From contig NZ_FYEA01000001.1 of assembly GCF_900187605.1 (NCBI RefSeq), positions 434,001-498,000 of the forward strand: DNA of 64,000 nucleotides, in the 5' to 3' direction. The notes under the pieces were generated by a model. That model made no database searches and was not told the DNA's origin. It saw nothing but the letters and a program-made list of their open reading frames with translations. This DNA comes from Pseudomonas sp. Irchel 3H7 (GTDB lineage Bacteria > Pseudomonadota > Gammaproteobacteria > Pseudomonadales > Pseudomonadaceae). Every line of letters starts with the position of its first letter. The stretch's first letter is position 1. Positions 16,746 to 25,038 of this stretch are shown piece after piece. The position numbers and the translations under genes were made by a program.

Positions 16746-17233
16746 ATGTAGGCTTGGCACGCTTGCAACGCGATCAATCCACGGTCGCCGGTGTCGGTGA
16801 TGGCGATAATTCGTTGAGCATGCTCCGGGTCAAGTCGGGCGCGTACGGCTGCATGATCCACGCTGCGGGCGCCGGCGGTGGCAGGCACGTCGCAGCCTTT
16901 GGCAACGTCGGTTGCGTCGAGGAGGACTGACAGCCGCAGATCAGAAGTGGCAAGGCGATCGCGCAGGCGATCTTGGTCACGTTGGGCATCGGTCATTTTC
17001 TCAAAGTGGGTTTTCTCGCTGGCCGAAAGCTTCTGATAGAGCGCTAGGCGCTTATCCTGCTCGGCCTGTTGGGCGGTAGCCGCAGCGATGGTCAGTTGAT
17101 TGAGGGTTTCCGCGCTCAGCCTCGCCTGCTCCGCCAACTGTTTCCCATAACGCCAGTCCTGAAACTGCCAGGCGCTGCCGAAGCCGACGAGCACCAGCGC
17201 AAGCGCTCCCACCGCTTTCCAAGGTACGACCAT
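16727..17233 (-). CDS. Rz: Rz-like inner-membrane spanin
   Basis: 168 residues from the ATG at 17233, which overlaps the endolysin stop as TGATG. The N-terminal membrane anchor (AVGALALVLVGFGSAWQF) is followed by a periplasmic coiled coil (LAEQARLSAETLNQL onward). With Rz1 it fuses inner and outer membranes in the last step of lysis. A complete Rz1 frame lies inside it, and it directly follows the endolysin. Confidence 0.85.
   Translation of the reverse strand: MVVPWKAVGALALVLVGFGSAWQFQDWRYGKQLAEQARLSAETLNQLTIAAATAQQAEQDKRLALYQKLSASEKTHFEKMTDAQRDQDRLRDRLATSDLRLSVLLDATDVAKGCDVPATAGARSVDHAAVRARLDPEHAQRIIAITDTGDRGLIALQACQAYIQELSR
16774..16989 (-). CDS. Rz1: Rz1-like outer-membrane lipoprotein spanin, nested in Rz
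   Basis: 71 residues in a different frame wholly within Rz. Lipoprotein signal MPNVTKIACAIALPLLICGC with lipobox LICGC, then a Pro-rich mature part (STQPTLPKAATCLPPPAP), the hallmark of Rz1. It would be tethered to the outer membrane and meet the Rz C-terminus across the periplasm. Confidence 0.82.
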   Translation of the reverse strand: MPNVTKIACAIALPLLICGCQSSSTQPTLPKAATCLPPPAPAAWIMQPYAPDLTRSMLNELSPSPTPATVD

Positions 17234-17655
17234 CACGGCACATCCCTGAAGAACACGTGACCACCCAACTTGAGCGTCTGCTTTGCCTTCGCCGCCCAGG
17301 CCGGGGCCTTGATGCTGGTGGCGTAGTAGTGCGTGGCACCGCCGGTAGGATCGGTCACTTTCCCATCGATCACCTGGTCAGCCGCGATCCGGCACTGCGC
17401 CAGCTCGCGGAACGGAATCTGCTTCACGCCAATCAGGAACTGATAGTTCGGGTCGGTCTTGTTCCAGCAGCTGAACTGGTACTTTGCCTGGCAAACGCCA
17501 GCGTAGCCCTCACCCCACCACGAATTTTCCCTCCCATCAAACACGCGGTTGCGAATCGTCCAGGCCACGGCGATCTGGCCGGCAGTTCCTTCGCCGCGGG
17601 CCTCTCCCCACAGCGTGCGCGCGAGGATGTCTCGATCTTTTTCGGTTGCAGTCAT
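17233..17655 (-). CDS. Endolysin, SleB-type cell-wall hydrolase
   Basis: 140 residues. The ATG at 17655 has GGAG six bases upstream; one at 17658 is adjacent. The family core LARTLWGEARGEGTAGQIA includes the catalytic Glu of the SleB/hydrolase_2 group, followed by YQFSCW and GATHYYA. It cleaves peptidoglycan in the periplasm after the holin opens the membrane. The holin gene is 26 kb away at 43235. A terminator lies just upstream at 17672-17693. Confidence 0.88.
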   Translation of the reverse strand: MTATEKDRDILARTLWGEARGEGTAGQIAVAWTIRNRVFDGRENSWWGEGYAGVCQAKYQFSCWNKTDPNYQFLIGVKQIPFRELAQCRIAADQVIDGKVTDPTGGATHYYATSIKAPAWAAKAKQTLKLGGHVFFRDVP

Positions 17656-17671
17656 CATTATCTCCAAGCAC

Positions 17672-17693
17672 AAAAAAACCGCCTCATGGGCGG
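17672..17693 (-). terminator. Terminator between tail and lysis genes
   Basis: On the minus strand CCGCC-CATGA-GGCGG followed by seven T. It lies inside the late operon, so late transcription must read through it. Confidence 0.75.
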
Positions 17694-17712
17694 CCGGGTA
17701 TTCTTGATTCGA

Positions 17713-17955
17713 TCACGCCGGATTGGCTTGCGGCAGTGGGTACCGCGCTTTAATCGCCGCTACTGAGGCGACCCACGGCGAATAGTCCGGCTCCAGTCCC
17801 TGACTGAGTGCGTCATAGGCGATTTCCAAACGCAGCGGATCCGACTCCGCCTGATAGGCCGCACGGCGCTGCGCACGGGCTGTTTCGAAATCGGCCTGAA
17901 ACTGCTCAGACTTCCGCTGCTCGGCGGTGATCACTTTGCTGAAGTCGATGTTCAT
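17713..17955 (-). CDS. Tail fibre assembly/chaperone-like protein
   Basis: 80 residues. The ATG at 17955 overlaps the preceding stop as ATGA. The C-terminal pattern (RRAAYQAESDPLRLEIAYDA ... WVASVAAIKARYPLP) resembles XkdW-like phage tail accessory proteins. It probably helps fibre folding or attachment. It is the last gene of the tail block before the terminator. Confidence 0.65.
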   Translation of the reverse strand: MNIDFSKVITAEQRKSEQFQADFETARAQRRAAYQAESDPLRLEIAYDALSQGLEPDYSPWVASVAAIKARYPLPQANPA

Positions 17956-18242
17956 TCCGGCAGCCTCACTTCGCCGTCTGGCGGGTTGACGATATCGACC
18001 GGAAAGCACGCAGCCTCACCGGCGTCCACGGCAATTGGAAGTGACAAAGTGATAACCAGCTGGCCGTTTACCCGCTCAACCGGGAGTTCGACCCGCCGGC
18101 ATCCTACGGCTTCGGCCGGCAATGTCGCGCCGTCCGGCAATGCAGTGAAGTCGAAGGTCTCACCGTCAATGGTGAGCGCGTCGCCAGACTTGGAAAGCGT
18201 CATGACGCCGTCCATGCGGATGGGGGAAAGCTTGATGATCAT
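17952..18242 (-). CDS. Tail-region hypothetical protein
   Basis: 96 residues, mostly beta (LTIDGETFDFTALPDGATLP, NGQLVITLSLPIAVDAG). It is coupled by stop-start overlap to the downstream chaperone-like gene and follows the fibre gene by ten bases. Probably a fibre accessory protein; no family recognised. Confidence 0.65.
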   Translation of the reverse strand: MIIKLSPIRMDGVMTLSKSGDALTIDGETFDFTALPDGATLPAEAVGCRRVELPVERVNGQLVITLSLPIAVDAGEAACFPVDIVNPPDGEVRLPE

Positions 18243-18252
18243 GAAGTACTCC

Positions 18253-19254
18253 TTAGAACCAGCGGCCGGTTGCGAACAGACGCGAAGCGCGACCGGTGGA
18301 ATCGTTGTAGAAAGCCATTCGCGACCAGTTCACGCTGGTTGGTGTCGGCGGTGCATTTTGGGTCATGACGCCGTTACCCGTGTTGGGCATCCCTAGGAAT
18401 ACCGGTTCTGCCCCAGCCACGAACGCGGCAGGAAACGTCCAGACGGTACCGGAGCTCATCCAGCCATTCCCTTGTGCTGTCGTCGCCGTAGTCGCACCGG
18501 TCGTGCAAGTACAGAACTGCGTCCCGTCAGCAAAACGAACCCAGGTCCCGTTGACGTTCGACCCACTCTCCACGACATTGCGCCCAGCAAGCTGAAGACC
18601 CACTGGTACGTTCAGCACGCCTGCATAGGAGTAGGTCATGAACGGGCCGCCGGCGGTGTTGGCCTGGTTGACGGTTCGCCAACTGAAACCGCCGGTTCCG
18701 CCGCCTTGATTGCAGGTGAAGGACACTGCACCAGACATACCGCTGCCATTACCGGTTTCGTTCCAGCCTAGGAAACCACCACCGCCCGAGGGTACTGCCC
18801 CGGTCACCACACGAAGCGAATTGAAAATGGGCGTATAGGCGCCACCCGCCACAGGCATAGCACCAATAGCAGCAAGCAATTCAGTGTTGTTGTTCGTCGC
18901 GACCCCGACACCGCCCTTGGTCAATGGCAGGATTTCGTAGTTACCCGTGGTGCCGAGGGCAGCGAGTTTCCCTCCCCACTGCAGGTTGATGTTATTAAAG
19001 GCATCAGCCAGCGCTTTCGGATAACCCTGAACCGGCATAATTGCGTATGTTGCCCCGCTCGCAGTTGCACCTTTGTAAGCCGGTATAATTGAAATAACTG
19101 TCGCGCTAGCAACATTTCCTATTTCGTAATTCAAACCATCCGGCCCAACGAAGGCGTCACCTATCTTTGCGTTTGCGGCAAAGTCTGCATTCACACCAAT
19201 AACCGTCGTCGATCCGTTCATGACATTAACTGTCCCGCCTCTAAGCCAAGGCAT
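18253..19254 (-). CDS. Tail fibre / receptor-binding protein
   Basis: 333 residues, Gly/Ala/Thr-rich beta repeats typical of fibres (VSFTCNQGGGTGGFSWRTVN, VVTGAVPSGGGGFLGW). The N-terminus is a conserved attachment part (PWLRGGTVNVMNGSTTVIGV); the C-terminus (SRMAFYNDSTGRASRLFATG) is a probable receptor tip. GAGGGGG precedes the ATG. Likely to determine host range. Confidence 0.8.
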   Translation of the reverse strand: MPWLRGGTVNVMNGSTTVIGVNADFAANAKIGDAFVGPDGLNYEIGNVASATVISIIPAYKGATASGATYAIMPVQGYPKALADAFNNINLQWGGKLAALGTTGNYEILPLTKGGVGVATNNNTELLAAIGAMPVAGGAYTPIFNSLRVVTGAVPSGGGGFLGWNETGNGSGMSGAVSFTCNQGGGTGGFSWRTVNQANTAGGPFMTYSYAGVLNVPVGLQLAGRNVVESGSNVNGTWVRFADGTQFCTCTTGATTATTAQGNGWMSSGTVWTFPAAFVAGAEPVFLGMPNTGNGVMTQNAPPTPTSVNWSRMAFYNDSTGRASRLFATGRWF

Positions 19255-19310
19255 AGTTACCCCCTCTTTGGCAAAATACCAAACATGTAATTTAAATTAA
19301 TACCATTGTA

Positions 19311-19994
19311 TCAGCCGAGCTTTGCAAACATCGCCGGCAACCAGAATGCATAAGGGTTTGAGAATGCGACAGTTACCGCATATAGCGCCTTATTTTTGAA
19401 ATCCCACCACGAATAAAGAGCCCTACCAACGTTATCATTGTTATACATTCGGGTGGAAAACGAGTTAGCCAGAAGGTATTCATTTTCAGGAAAATCAAAT
19501 GGTACAGTATAGTAGTTAATATATTCGCCCTGCGCCCCTCGACCAGTCATCACGTAAGTCCAGTTTTGGAACGCGCGAGTAAACAATACGCTCGGCGTAC
19601 CAGTATCGAAAATAGGCTTGGCAGTCTCGGAGAAAAGTCTGACTCCGTATTCTGCAATCGACTGAGCACCAAACGAAGCGACGATATACCTGCCGTTTGG
19701 ATAAAACCCGATCTGGTTGTACATCCCCGTCAAAAAACCTGTCCAGTTACCGGGACTACCTATCAAGCCAGCAGCGCCGCCCAACTGTGCCATCCCGTCA
19801 ACCGTATCCGGCCTGATGAAAATAAAGGGCTGTTCGATGGTGGTTATAGGGGTTGGGAAGGTGACCACAGAGCCATAATTACCGGCGCCGTAGTTCGGCG
19901 AATATCGCCCTGTGAAAATCACACACAGCCTTGCATATTCCGAATCCAGGACAACTTCATTGTCTTTATTGACAAAACTCAGACCATAGGTCAT
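19311..19994 (-). CDS. Tail tip accessory protein
   Basis: 227 residues, beta-rich and aromatic, beginning MTYGLSFVNKDNEVVLDSEY. It sits between the J-like protein and the fibre and is coupled to the preceding gene by a TAATG overlap. Base composition is AT-richer than the tail core. Probably binds the J hub or the fibre. Confidence 0.65.
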   Translation of the reverse strand: MTYGLSFVNKDNEVVLDSEYARLCVIFTGRYSPNYGAGNYGSVVTFPTPITTIEQPFIFIRPDTVDGMAQLGGAAGLIGSPGNWTGFLTGMYNQIGFYPNGRYIVASFGAQSIAEYGVRLFSETAKPIFDTGTPSVLFTRAFQNWTYVMTGRGAQGEYINYYTVPFDFPENEYLLANSFSTRMYNNDNVGRALYSWWDFKNKALYAVTVAFSNPYAFWLPAMFAKLG

Positions 19995-20311
19995 TAGCGA
20001 AACCTCACAACAAACAATCGCATAGAACCTGCTGATGTATTACTGGCCTCGAACATGCGCGTATAGTTATACACGCGCGCGACACCATTCAGCATTTCAG
20101 TCTCAAACTGTCTATCATTTGACGTAGGTGTTGTTATTGGCAGGATAAACGCGATTGCATTATTTGGATTACAGCCGGGAACAGCAAAGTCCTGTGTTCC
20201 TTTTGCGTTAGGAAAGGTCACCACCACTGACAATACCAACCTAACAGTGAATGAGTTCTCGTCAATCTCCGGAAGTCCTTGTGCACTCCACGTGCCCAAT
20301 CCATATTCCAT
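19994..20311 (-). CDS. Tail tip accessory protein
   Basis: 105 residues, beta-rich, starting MEYGLGTWSAQGLPEIDENS. The pattern XYGLxxW/F followed by IDENS/LDSEY is shared with its neighbour at 19311-19994, suggesting related N-termini. Start and stop overlap both neighbours by one base (TAATG), so the three genes are translated as a unit with J. Confidence 0.65.
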   Translation of the reverse strand: MEYGLGTWSAQGLPEIDENSFTVRLVLSVVVTFPNAKGTQDFAVPGCNPNNAIAFILPITTPTSNDRQFETEMLNGVARVYNYTRMFEASNTSAGSMRLFVVRFR

Positions 20312-23300
20312 TATGAAAGCCTCCCGAATTTGGCTCGCAGTGTTCCAGCTGCATCGAATGCCGCAAGTCCATCATTATTGAGAAGAGACGAACCTCCAGA
20401 GCCAGCGCTTCGCAGTGTCAATGTCCCGGCTGGAATGTTGATTTCCAACAGCGGCTGGCCTTGAGCGTTTAATGTTGCCGAACGCAGCGTCATGCCTAGG
20501 ACCAGATCCTTGATGAAGGCTTGGCTAATAATTGCGGTGTTCATGAACACCTGGCCACTCTGTACAACAAATGGCGCAATCATTTGGCCGCTCACTTCAT
20601 CAAGGATCGCGAAACGTTGAGCGAACGCAAGGATCTGCGACTCTTGCTGTTCACCCTCCACGCCGATGGCGAGGCCAGCCATCACTGTTCTGTTTCCCAC
20701 AGTGGTGGAAGTTTTGATGGTGGTCAGCGCAGACACTTTGCCGTTCAAACCAGAAACGGCGGTGCTCGCGGTTTCTGCTTTTGCGGTGGCGTTGTTGGCG
20801 GTAGCCGAGATGGTCTCGATGCGCTGCGCCGTGGCTTCTTTATCTGTTGCAACCGCAGATTCCAGTGTTGAGAGATTCGCGGCATTTTTCCCTACCGCAG
20901 CATCAATGGACGTGAAGCGCGTTGCTGACGAAAGCTTCTCCTCCGCTATTACCTTCTCATTTGTCACGATGCTGGCCGTGTTGTGATATGCCTTCAGCGC
21001 CTCGCTCATTGCGCCAGTGCCGTCATCCTCTCGCCACGCCGCTTGCAAGGCCTGCATCGTTGACGCCTGCGCGGAAACCTTGCCATCGATGGTTTGAATC
21101 AGCGTCGTGTGCTGCTGGATCTGTAAGGCCATCGCATTGGTGGTTTCGGCAATGGTGCCCATGTCGTACCAGAACTCAGCATTCGGCGGCGTTGTGCCGG
21201 CCGGCACAGCCTTGATGGCTGAAAATAGCCGGCCATCCAACCGCACTATTTCGCCTTTTCCGTATGGCTTCGCCGGGTCATAGACCATGGCATCGGTGAT
21301 TTCGCCGATCAGGTTTTCAAGCTCTTGCTTGGCTTGCTCAAGCCGCTCATTGACCGAACCCTCGCCATCGCCAGAGATTTTCCCAATCTCTTTAAAAAGC
21401 TGCTCTCCCAAGGCTGACTCTTGGATTTTCCCGAGGAAATACTGCTCGTACTCAGACTGGTCGATGCTCACCTGCCCGTTGACACCATTTACTGCTGGGT
21501 ACCATGGCCCTACGTTGCCAATGCGATCGACCAGCCTCCCCCAGAAAAACAGACTGGTGCCCGGCACAACGTTCTGCATTTCGTGGTTCGATTGGGGATA
21601 GGCGAAATCCGCCAACTTCACAGCAGTAGCCAGATCGTTGATCTTGTTGTTCCAGATCTCCGTGCGCTGGGTGTCTTCCGCACCAGGTGGAAACCCCCAT
21701 TCCAGACCAATGCCGTAAACCTTGCTGATCGTTTTCAGATACGCCAGTGCGGGCGGCAGCCCCTGCTTCCCGCTGAGGTTCGTCAGTATCGAGTTGCGCC
21801 ATGGCGAAGTGATGTCGAACGCGCTCACCGCACGCACCCGCGCCACGTAGGCACCGGCATAGATACCGACCACGTCTGCGTTGGTCATACCTGTGCGCTG
21901 TAGTTTGATCCAGTTACCGCTGTCCTTGCGCCATTCCACGTCATAGCCTACCGCCCCGTCCACGGCGGGCCAGCTTATGGTCATGGTGGCCACGGCCAGA
22001 CCCTGCACGATCGACGACGTCGACGACAGTGTCACGCTCGCCGGCGCTGGAACAACGGTGATCGGGATGACGCTGATCGGCCGCTCTTCCAAGCGGGCGC
22101 CGGTATCGATATAGGCGAACTTGCTCGGTTCAAATTGCAACGCACTGATTTCGTAGTCGCCTTCGGTCGTGCGTTTGGTGCGCAGCACGCGGTACAGCGG
22201 GATTGCCAAATCATCGGCGTCGAGCGCCCATTGCAGTTGCGCAACCGGTGGTTCGCTGTAGGCAACTGTGACGGTCACGGCGCGGCCGTTGACGCTCTGC
22301 ACTGTCCGACCTTCGGCGCGTCCACCCGGCAGGTTGATGATCAGCCGGTCGCCGGCTTTGGCCTGGGTATCACGATCAAGTGTGATCACCCGCCCCGCCA
22401 CTGCCGAGATCCGGCCACCGACTTCACGACCAGCGAGCAGCGAATCGGCGACCGGAATGACATGGCCAGGCAGCGGAATCACACCTTCCATACCGGTCTT
22501 AAACGACACGGTGCGGTCTTGGTTGTTGCTCAAGATCGCCCACTTGCCACGGCGCTGGGCCTCAGATGCGCGTGTGCAGCCAATGGCGCTCAGCTCGGTC
22601 GGCCGATCACCATACCGGCGCTGCAGATCGAGGTCAGAAAACGGGATGACGTCTGTGTCGTAGTTGTTCGCCGGGTTGTCATAGCTGACCAGCGCCCGGG
22701 TGTAACGGGTCTTCGCCGAAGCGCTGCCATAGGAGAACTTTCCGTCGATAACGTTGGACCGGGTGAAGACGTAGTCGAAGTCCTGCGCTCGCGGCATGTC
22801 TGCCTGCATCACCAACTGTCCCTGCGCCCAGTACGTCATGCCTCGGTAAATCGCCGAGATATCGCGCAGCAGCGACCAGGCATCGGCCTTCCCCTGCAGG
22901 TTCATGTCACAGAGGAAGCGTGGTTCCTGCCCGCCCAGCCCGTTCGGCACCAGCTGGTCGCAGTATTGGGCGATGCGATACAGCTCCCACTTGTCGACCA
23001 TGAACGGCTTGATGCGCTTGCCCAAGCCGAAGCGCTCTTCAGTGCAAATGCCGTAGGTGATCCACGCCGGGTTATTGGTCCAGGCCGATTTCATCGAGCC
23101 GTCCCACGTCCCCGTATAGGTGCGCTGAATCGGGTCATAGTTGCTCGGCACCATCCAGCGGCGAGCCTTGCACTTGACGGTGACGGCCGGGATGTTGGTG
23201 AACTGCTCAGCGTCGAACTCGATGTAGAGAAGCGCGGTGTTCGGGTAGCGCAGCTTCGCGTCGATCACCTCGGTGTAACCAGCCACCAGCATGGTGTCTG

Positions 23301-23916
23301 CGATCTTGTTGGTGTTCTGGTTCGGCGTCAGGCGGCGCACGCGAATCTGCCATCCTGTGGTGGCATCCGGTAGATCGACGCGGCGCGAGCGCTCGTAGCG
23401 CGTGGTGGTCTTGCCATCGACCGCATCCACCAGCACCTGCTGATAGGCGCCGCCGTCGGTGGCCACATCAATGGCGTACTCGATGCGATAGCCACCGACA
23501 TTGCCTTCGTTGTCGACTCGCTGCAGCGCTGGCCAGGCCAAGCGCACGCGCACGGCGGACAGCTGAGTGTTAGTGATCGACCGCACCCACGCGGTATCGC
23601 TGCGCAGTTCGATGTTCAGCGATGTCTCATTCTCCACGGCCGGAATGCCGGGGATGTAGGTCTGATCCACGGAGCCCGGGCGCCAATCCCACTTCACGTT
23701 CGGGAAGTTGTAGTTGCCGCTGGAATCGCGGATTGGCGTGTTGTCCAGATAGATGTCGTAATCGGTCGGGACGCCGTCGAATTCACCCTCGCCCACGGCG
23801 ATCAACAGCTTGGCCAAGTTGGTCGAGCGCAGGCTGTCGCTGGCTTCGGTTGGCGACTTCGGCTTGCTGCTGCCGCCCTTCTCGCCACGGATATCGATCT
23901 GTGCTGCTGCGCCCAT
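20311..23916 (-). CDS. J: Host specificity protein J (tail tip attachment protein)
   Basis: 1201 residues, close to lambda J (1132). The N-terminal hub (GEKGGSSKPKSPTEASDSLR) precedes beta domains including fibronectin-like repeats near 620-720 (SVTLSSTSSIVQGLAVATMT). A long helical or coiled-coil section (about 900-1100) leads to the C-terminal receptor part. It forms the central tip of the non-contractile tail. It is separated from gene I by a terminator at 23933-23954. Confidence 0.93.
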   Translation of the reverse strand: MGAAAQIDIRGEKGGSSKPKSPTEASDSLRSTNLAKLLIAVGEGEFDGVPTDYDIYLDNTPIRDSSGNYNFPNVKWDWRPGSVDQTYIPGIPAVENETSLNIELRSDTAWVRSITNTQLSAVRVRLAWPALQRVDNEGNVGGYRIEYAIDVATDGGAYQQVLVDAVDGKTTTRYERSRRVDLPDATTGWQIRVRRLTPNQNTNKIADTMLVAGYTEVIDAKLRYPNTALLYIEFDAEQFTNIPAVTVKCKARRWMVPSNYDPIQRTYTGTWDGSMKSAWTNNPAWITYGICTEERFGLGKRIKPFMVDKWELYRIAQYCDQLVPNGLGGQEPRFLCDMNLQGKADAWSLLRDISAIYRGMTYWAQGQLVMQADMPRAQDFDYVFTRSNVIDGKFSYGSASAKTRYTRALVSYDNPANNYDTDVIPFSDLDLQRRYGDRPTELSAIGCTRASEAQRRGKWAILSNNQDRTVSFKTGMEGVIPLPGHVIPVADSLLAGREVGGRISAVAGRVITLDRDTQAKAGDRLIINLPGGRAEGRTVQSVNGRAVTVTVAYSEPPVAQLQWALDADDLAIPLYRVLRTKRTTEGDYEISALQFEPSKFAYIDTGARLEERPISVIPITVVPAPASVTLSSTSSIVQGLAVATMTISWPAVDGAVGYDVEWRKDSGNWIKLQRTGMTNADVVGIYAGAYVARVRAVSAFDITSPWRNSILTNLSGKQGLPPALAYLKTISKVYGIGLEWGFPPGAEDTQRTEIWNNKINDLATAVKLADFAYPQSNHEMQNVVPGTSLFFWGRLVDRIGNVGPWYPAVNGVNGQVSIDQSEYEQYFLGKIQESALGEQLFKEIGKISGDGEGSVNERLEQAKQELENLIGEITDAMVYDPAKPYGKGEIVRLDGRLFSAIKAVPAGTTPPNAEFWYDMGTIAETTNAMALQIQQHTTLIQTIDGKVSAQASTMQALQAAWREDDGTGAMSEALKAYHNTASIVTNEKVIAEEKLSSATRFTSIDAAVGKNAANLSTLESAVATDKEATAQRIETISATANNATAKAETASTAVSGLNGKVSALTTIKTSTTVGNRTVMAGLAIGVEGEQQESQILAFAQRFAILDEVSGQMIAPFVVQSGQVFMNTAIISQAFIKDLVLGMTLRSATLNAQGQPLLEINIPAGTLTLRSAGSGGSSLLNNDGLAAFDAAGTLRAKFGRLS

Positions 23917-23932
23917 GCTTTCCTCCAGGCAT

Positions 23933-23954
23933 AAAAAAACCGCCTCGAGGGCGG
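23933..23954 (-). terminator. Terminator between tail genes I and J
   Basis: On the minus strand CCGCC-CTCGA-GGCGG then seven T. It is within the late operon and nearly identical in sequence to the one at 17672. Confidence 0.7.
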
Positions 23955-23974
23955 TAGGTGTGCTGCTGTCCTGA

Positions 23975-24565
23975 TTACACTTTGTCTTCAGCCAGGATCG
24001 AGGCCGAGATGATCATCCCGCCCCACCGGCGCTCGCCGATGCAGATCGGTACCGGGTTGCCGCTTGCCGTGGTGTTCTTGGCGCTTCCGAAGGCGTAGGA
24101 CGGTGAGTTTTCTGGGGATGCGCTTTGCTTCAGGCCCTTCGCCTGAGGGCTGAGCATCTGTATCACACCACCAGCCACCAGCCCGGCACCCAACTGCACG
24201 GCCCAAGGCTGACCGAAGTACGAGCCGGCCACGACCAGAACTGCGCCAATGATCGTCTGAAGCAGGCCTGCTCGTTTGCTCCCGGAAATGACTGGGACGA
24301 TGCGAATCTCTTGGGTCCCGCCGAGACCGAAATCTTTTTCAGCTACGTTTTTCCGGTTTCTGAAAATCGCAAAACGCATCCCTTTGCGCTCAAGATCTTT
24401 AATAGCGCCTTCGAATCCTTCAATCGTGCACTTCAGCGCTTTGAATGCCTCGCCCACTGACTTGCTGCCGAGCTCTCGGCGATGAACGCGACCAAACAGC
24501 TTGATAAGCGGGCCTGAGAGAAGAATGGTTGTCATAGCTGGGTTGTTACTTGCCGTCGCTGCCAC
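23975..24565 (-). CDS. I: Tail assembly protein I
   Basis: 196 residues. The GTG start at 24565 has GGAG six bases upstream; the internal ATG at 24535 has none. Lambda I-like: N-terminal ubiquitin-like part (VGEAFKALKCTIEGFEGAIK), then a Gly/Ala hydrophobic segment (AGLLQTIIGAVLVVAGSYFG) and a C-terminal tail. It is required for tail tip assembly and is not in the virion in lambda. It is flanked by terminators on both sides. Confidence 0.88.
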   Translation of the reverse strand: MAATASNNPAMTTILLSGPLIKLFGRVHRRELGSKSVGEAFKALKCTIEGFEGAIKDLERKGMRFAIFRNRKNVAEKDFGLGGTQEIRIVPVISGSKRAGLLQTIIGAVLVVAGSYFGQPWAVQLGAGLVAGGVIQMLSPQAKGLKQSASPENSPSYAFGSAKNTTASGNPVPICIGERRWGGMIISASILAEDKV

Positions 24566-24581
24566 AGCTTTCTCCGGTCAT

Positions 24582-24602
24582 AAAAAAACCGCCCGTAGGC
24601 GG
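24582..24602 (-). terminator. Terminator downstream of the lipoprotein gene
   Basis: On the minus strand CCGCC-TACG-GGCGG then seven T. It ends the lipoprotein unit and lies just before tail gene I. Confidence 0.7.
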
Positions 24603-24607
24603 CTCTG

Positions 24608-25006
24608 TCATTGCATCGTGGGTGATAAGTCCATGCTCATTGATGAGTCGATGGATATCCTGAATTTCTTGGTGGCACCAGCCTTTATGTTGGCTTCCCG
24701 CTCTTTAAGGCCGCTGCCGCATGATGATGCGCCGACGATGTGCTCACCGGCGGAAACGTAGAACTTTGCAGTTTCACCAGAACCAATCTCGGCAGCTTTT
24801 CGCCCGTCGATGCTCACTGATGTATTGCAGCCGCCACCAACAAAGCCGGAATCACGGGTAACGATCAAGACAGCGTCACCGGAGGCTGGCTTCTGATATG
24901 CGAACAGGCGCGAGCTTGGCACGGGATCCGCCTTTCCTGACGGAACTGGCGTGGTTGCACAAGCAGTCAGCAACATTAGAGCGATAACGGTAGATATGAA
25001 TTTCAA
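24608..25006 (-). CDS. Lipoprotein moron inside the tail module
   Basis: 132 residues from a TTG at 25006 with AAGGAGAGAAC upstream; the longer GTG frame lacks such a site. The signal FISTVIALMLLTAC has lipobox LTAC. The mature domain is beta-rich with a Cys pair (GGGCNTSVSIDG, VGASSCGSG). It is inserted between tail genes K and I and followed by its own terminator. Lipoproteins placed here in other lambdoid phages can block superinfection, which is a guess for this one. Confidence 0.75.
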   Translation of the reverse strand: MKFISTVIALMLLTACATTPVPSGKADPVPSSRLFAYQKPASGDAVLIVTRDSGFVGGGCNTSVSIDGRKAAEIGSGETAKFYVSAGEHIVGASSCGSGLKEREANIKAGATKKFRISIDSSMSMDLSPTMQ

Positions 25007-25038
25007 AGTTCTCTCCTTGAGGCCCACCTATTCACGTA

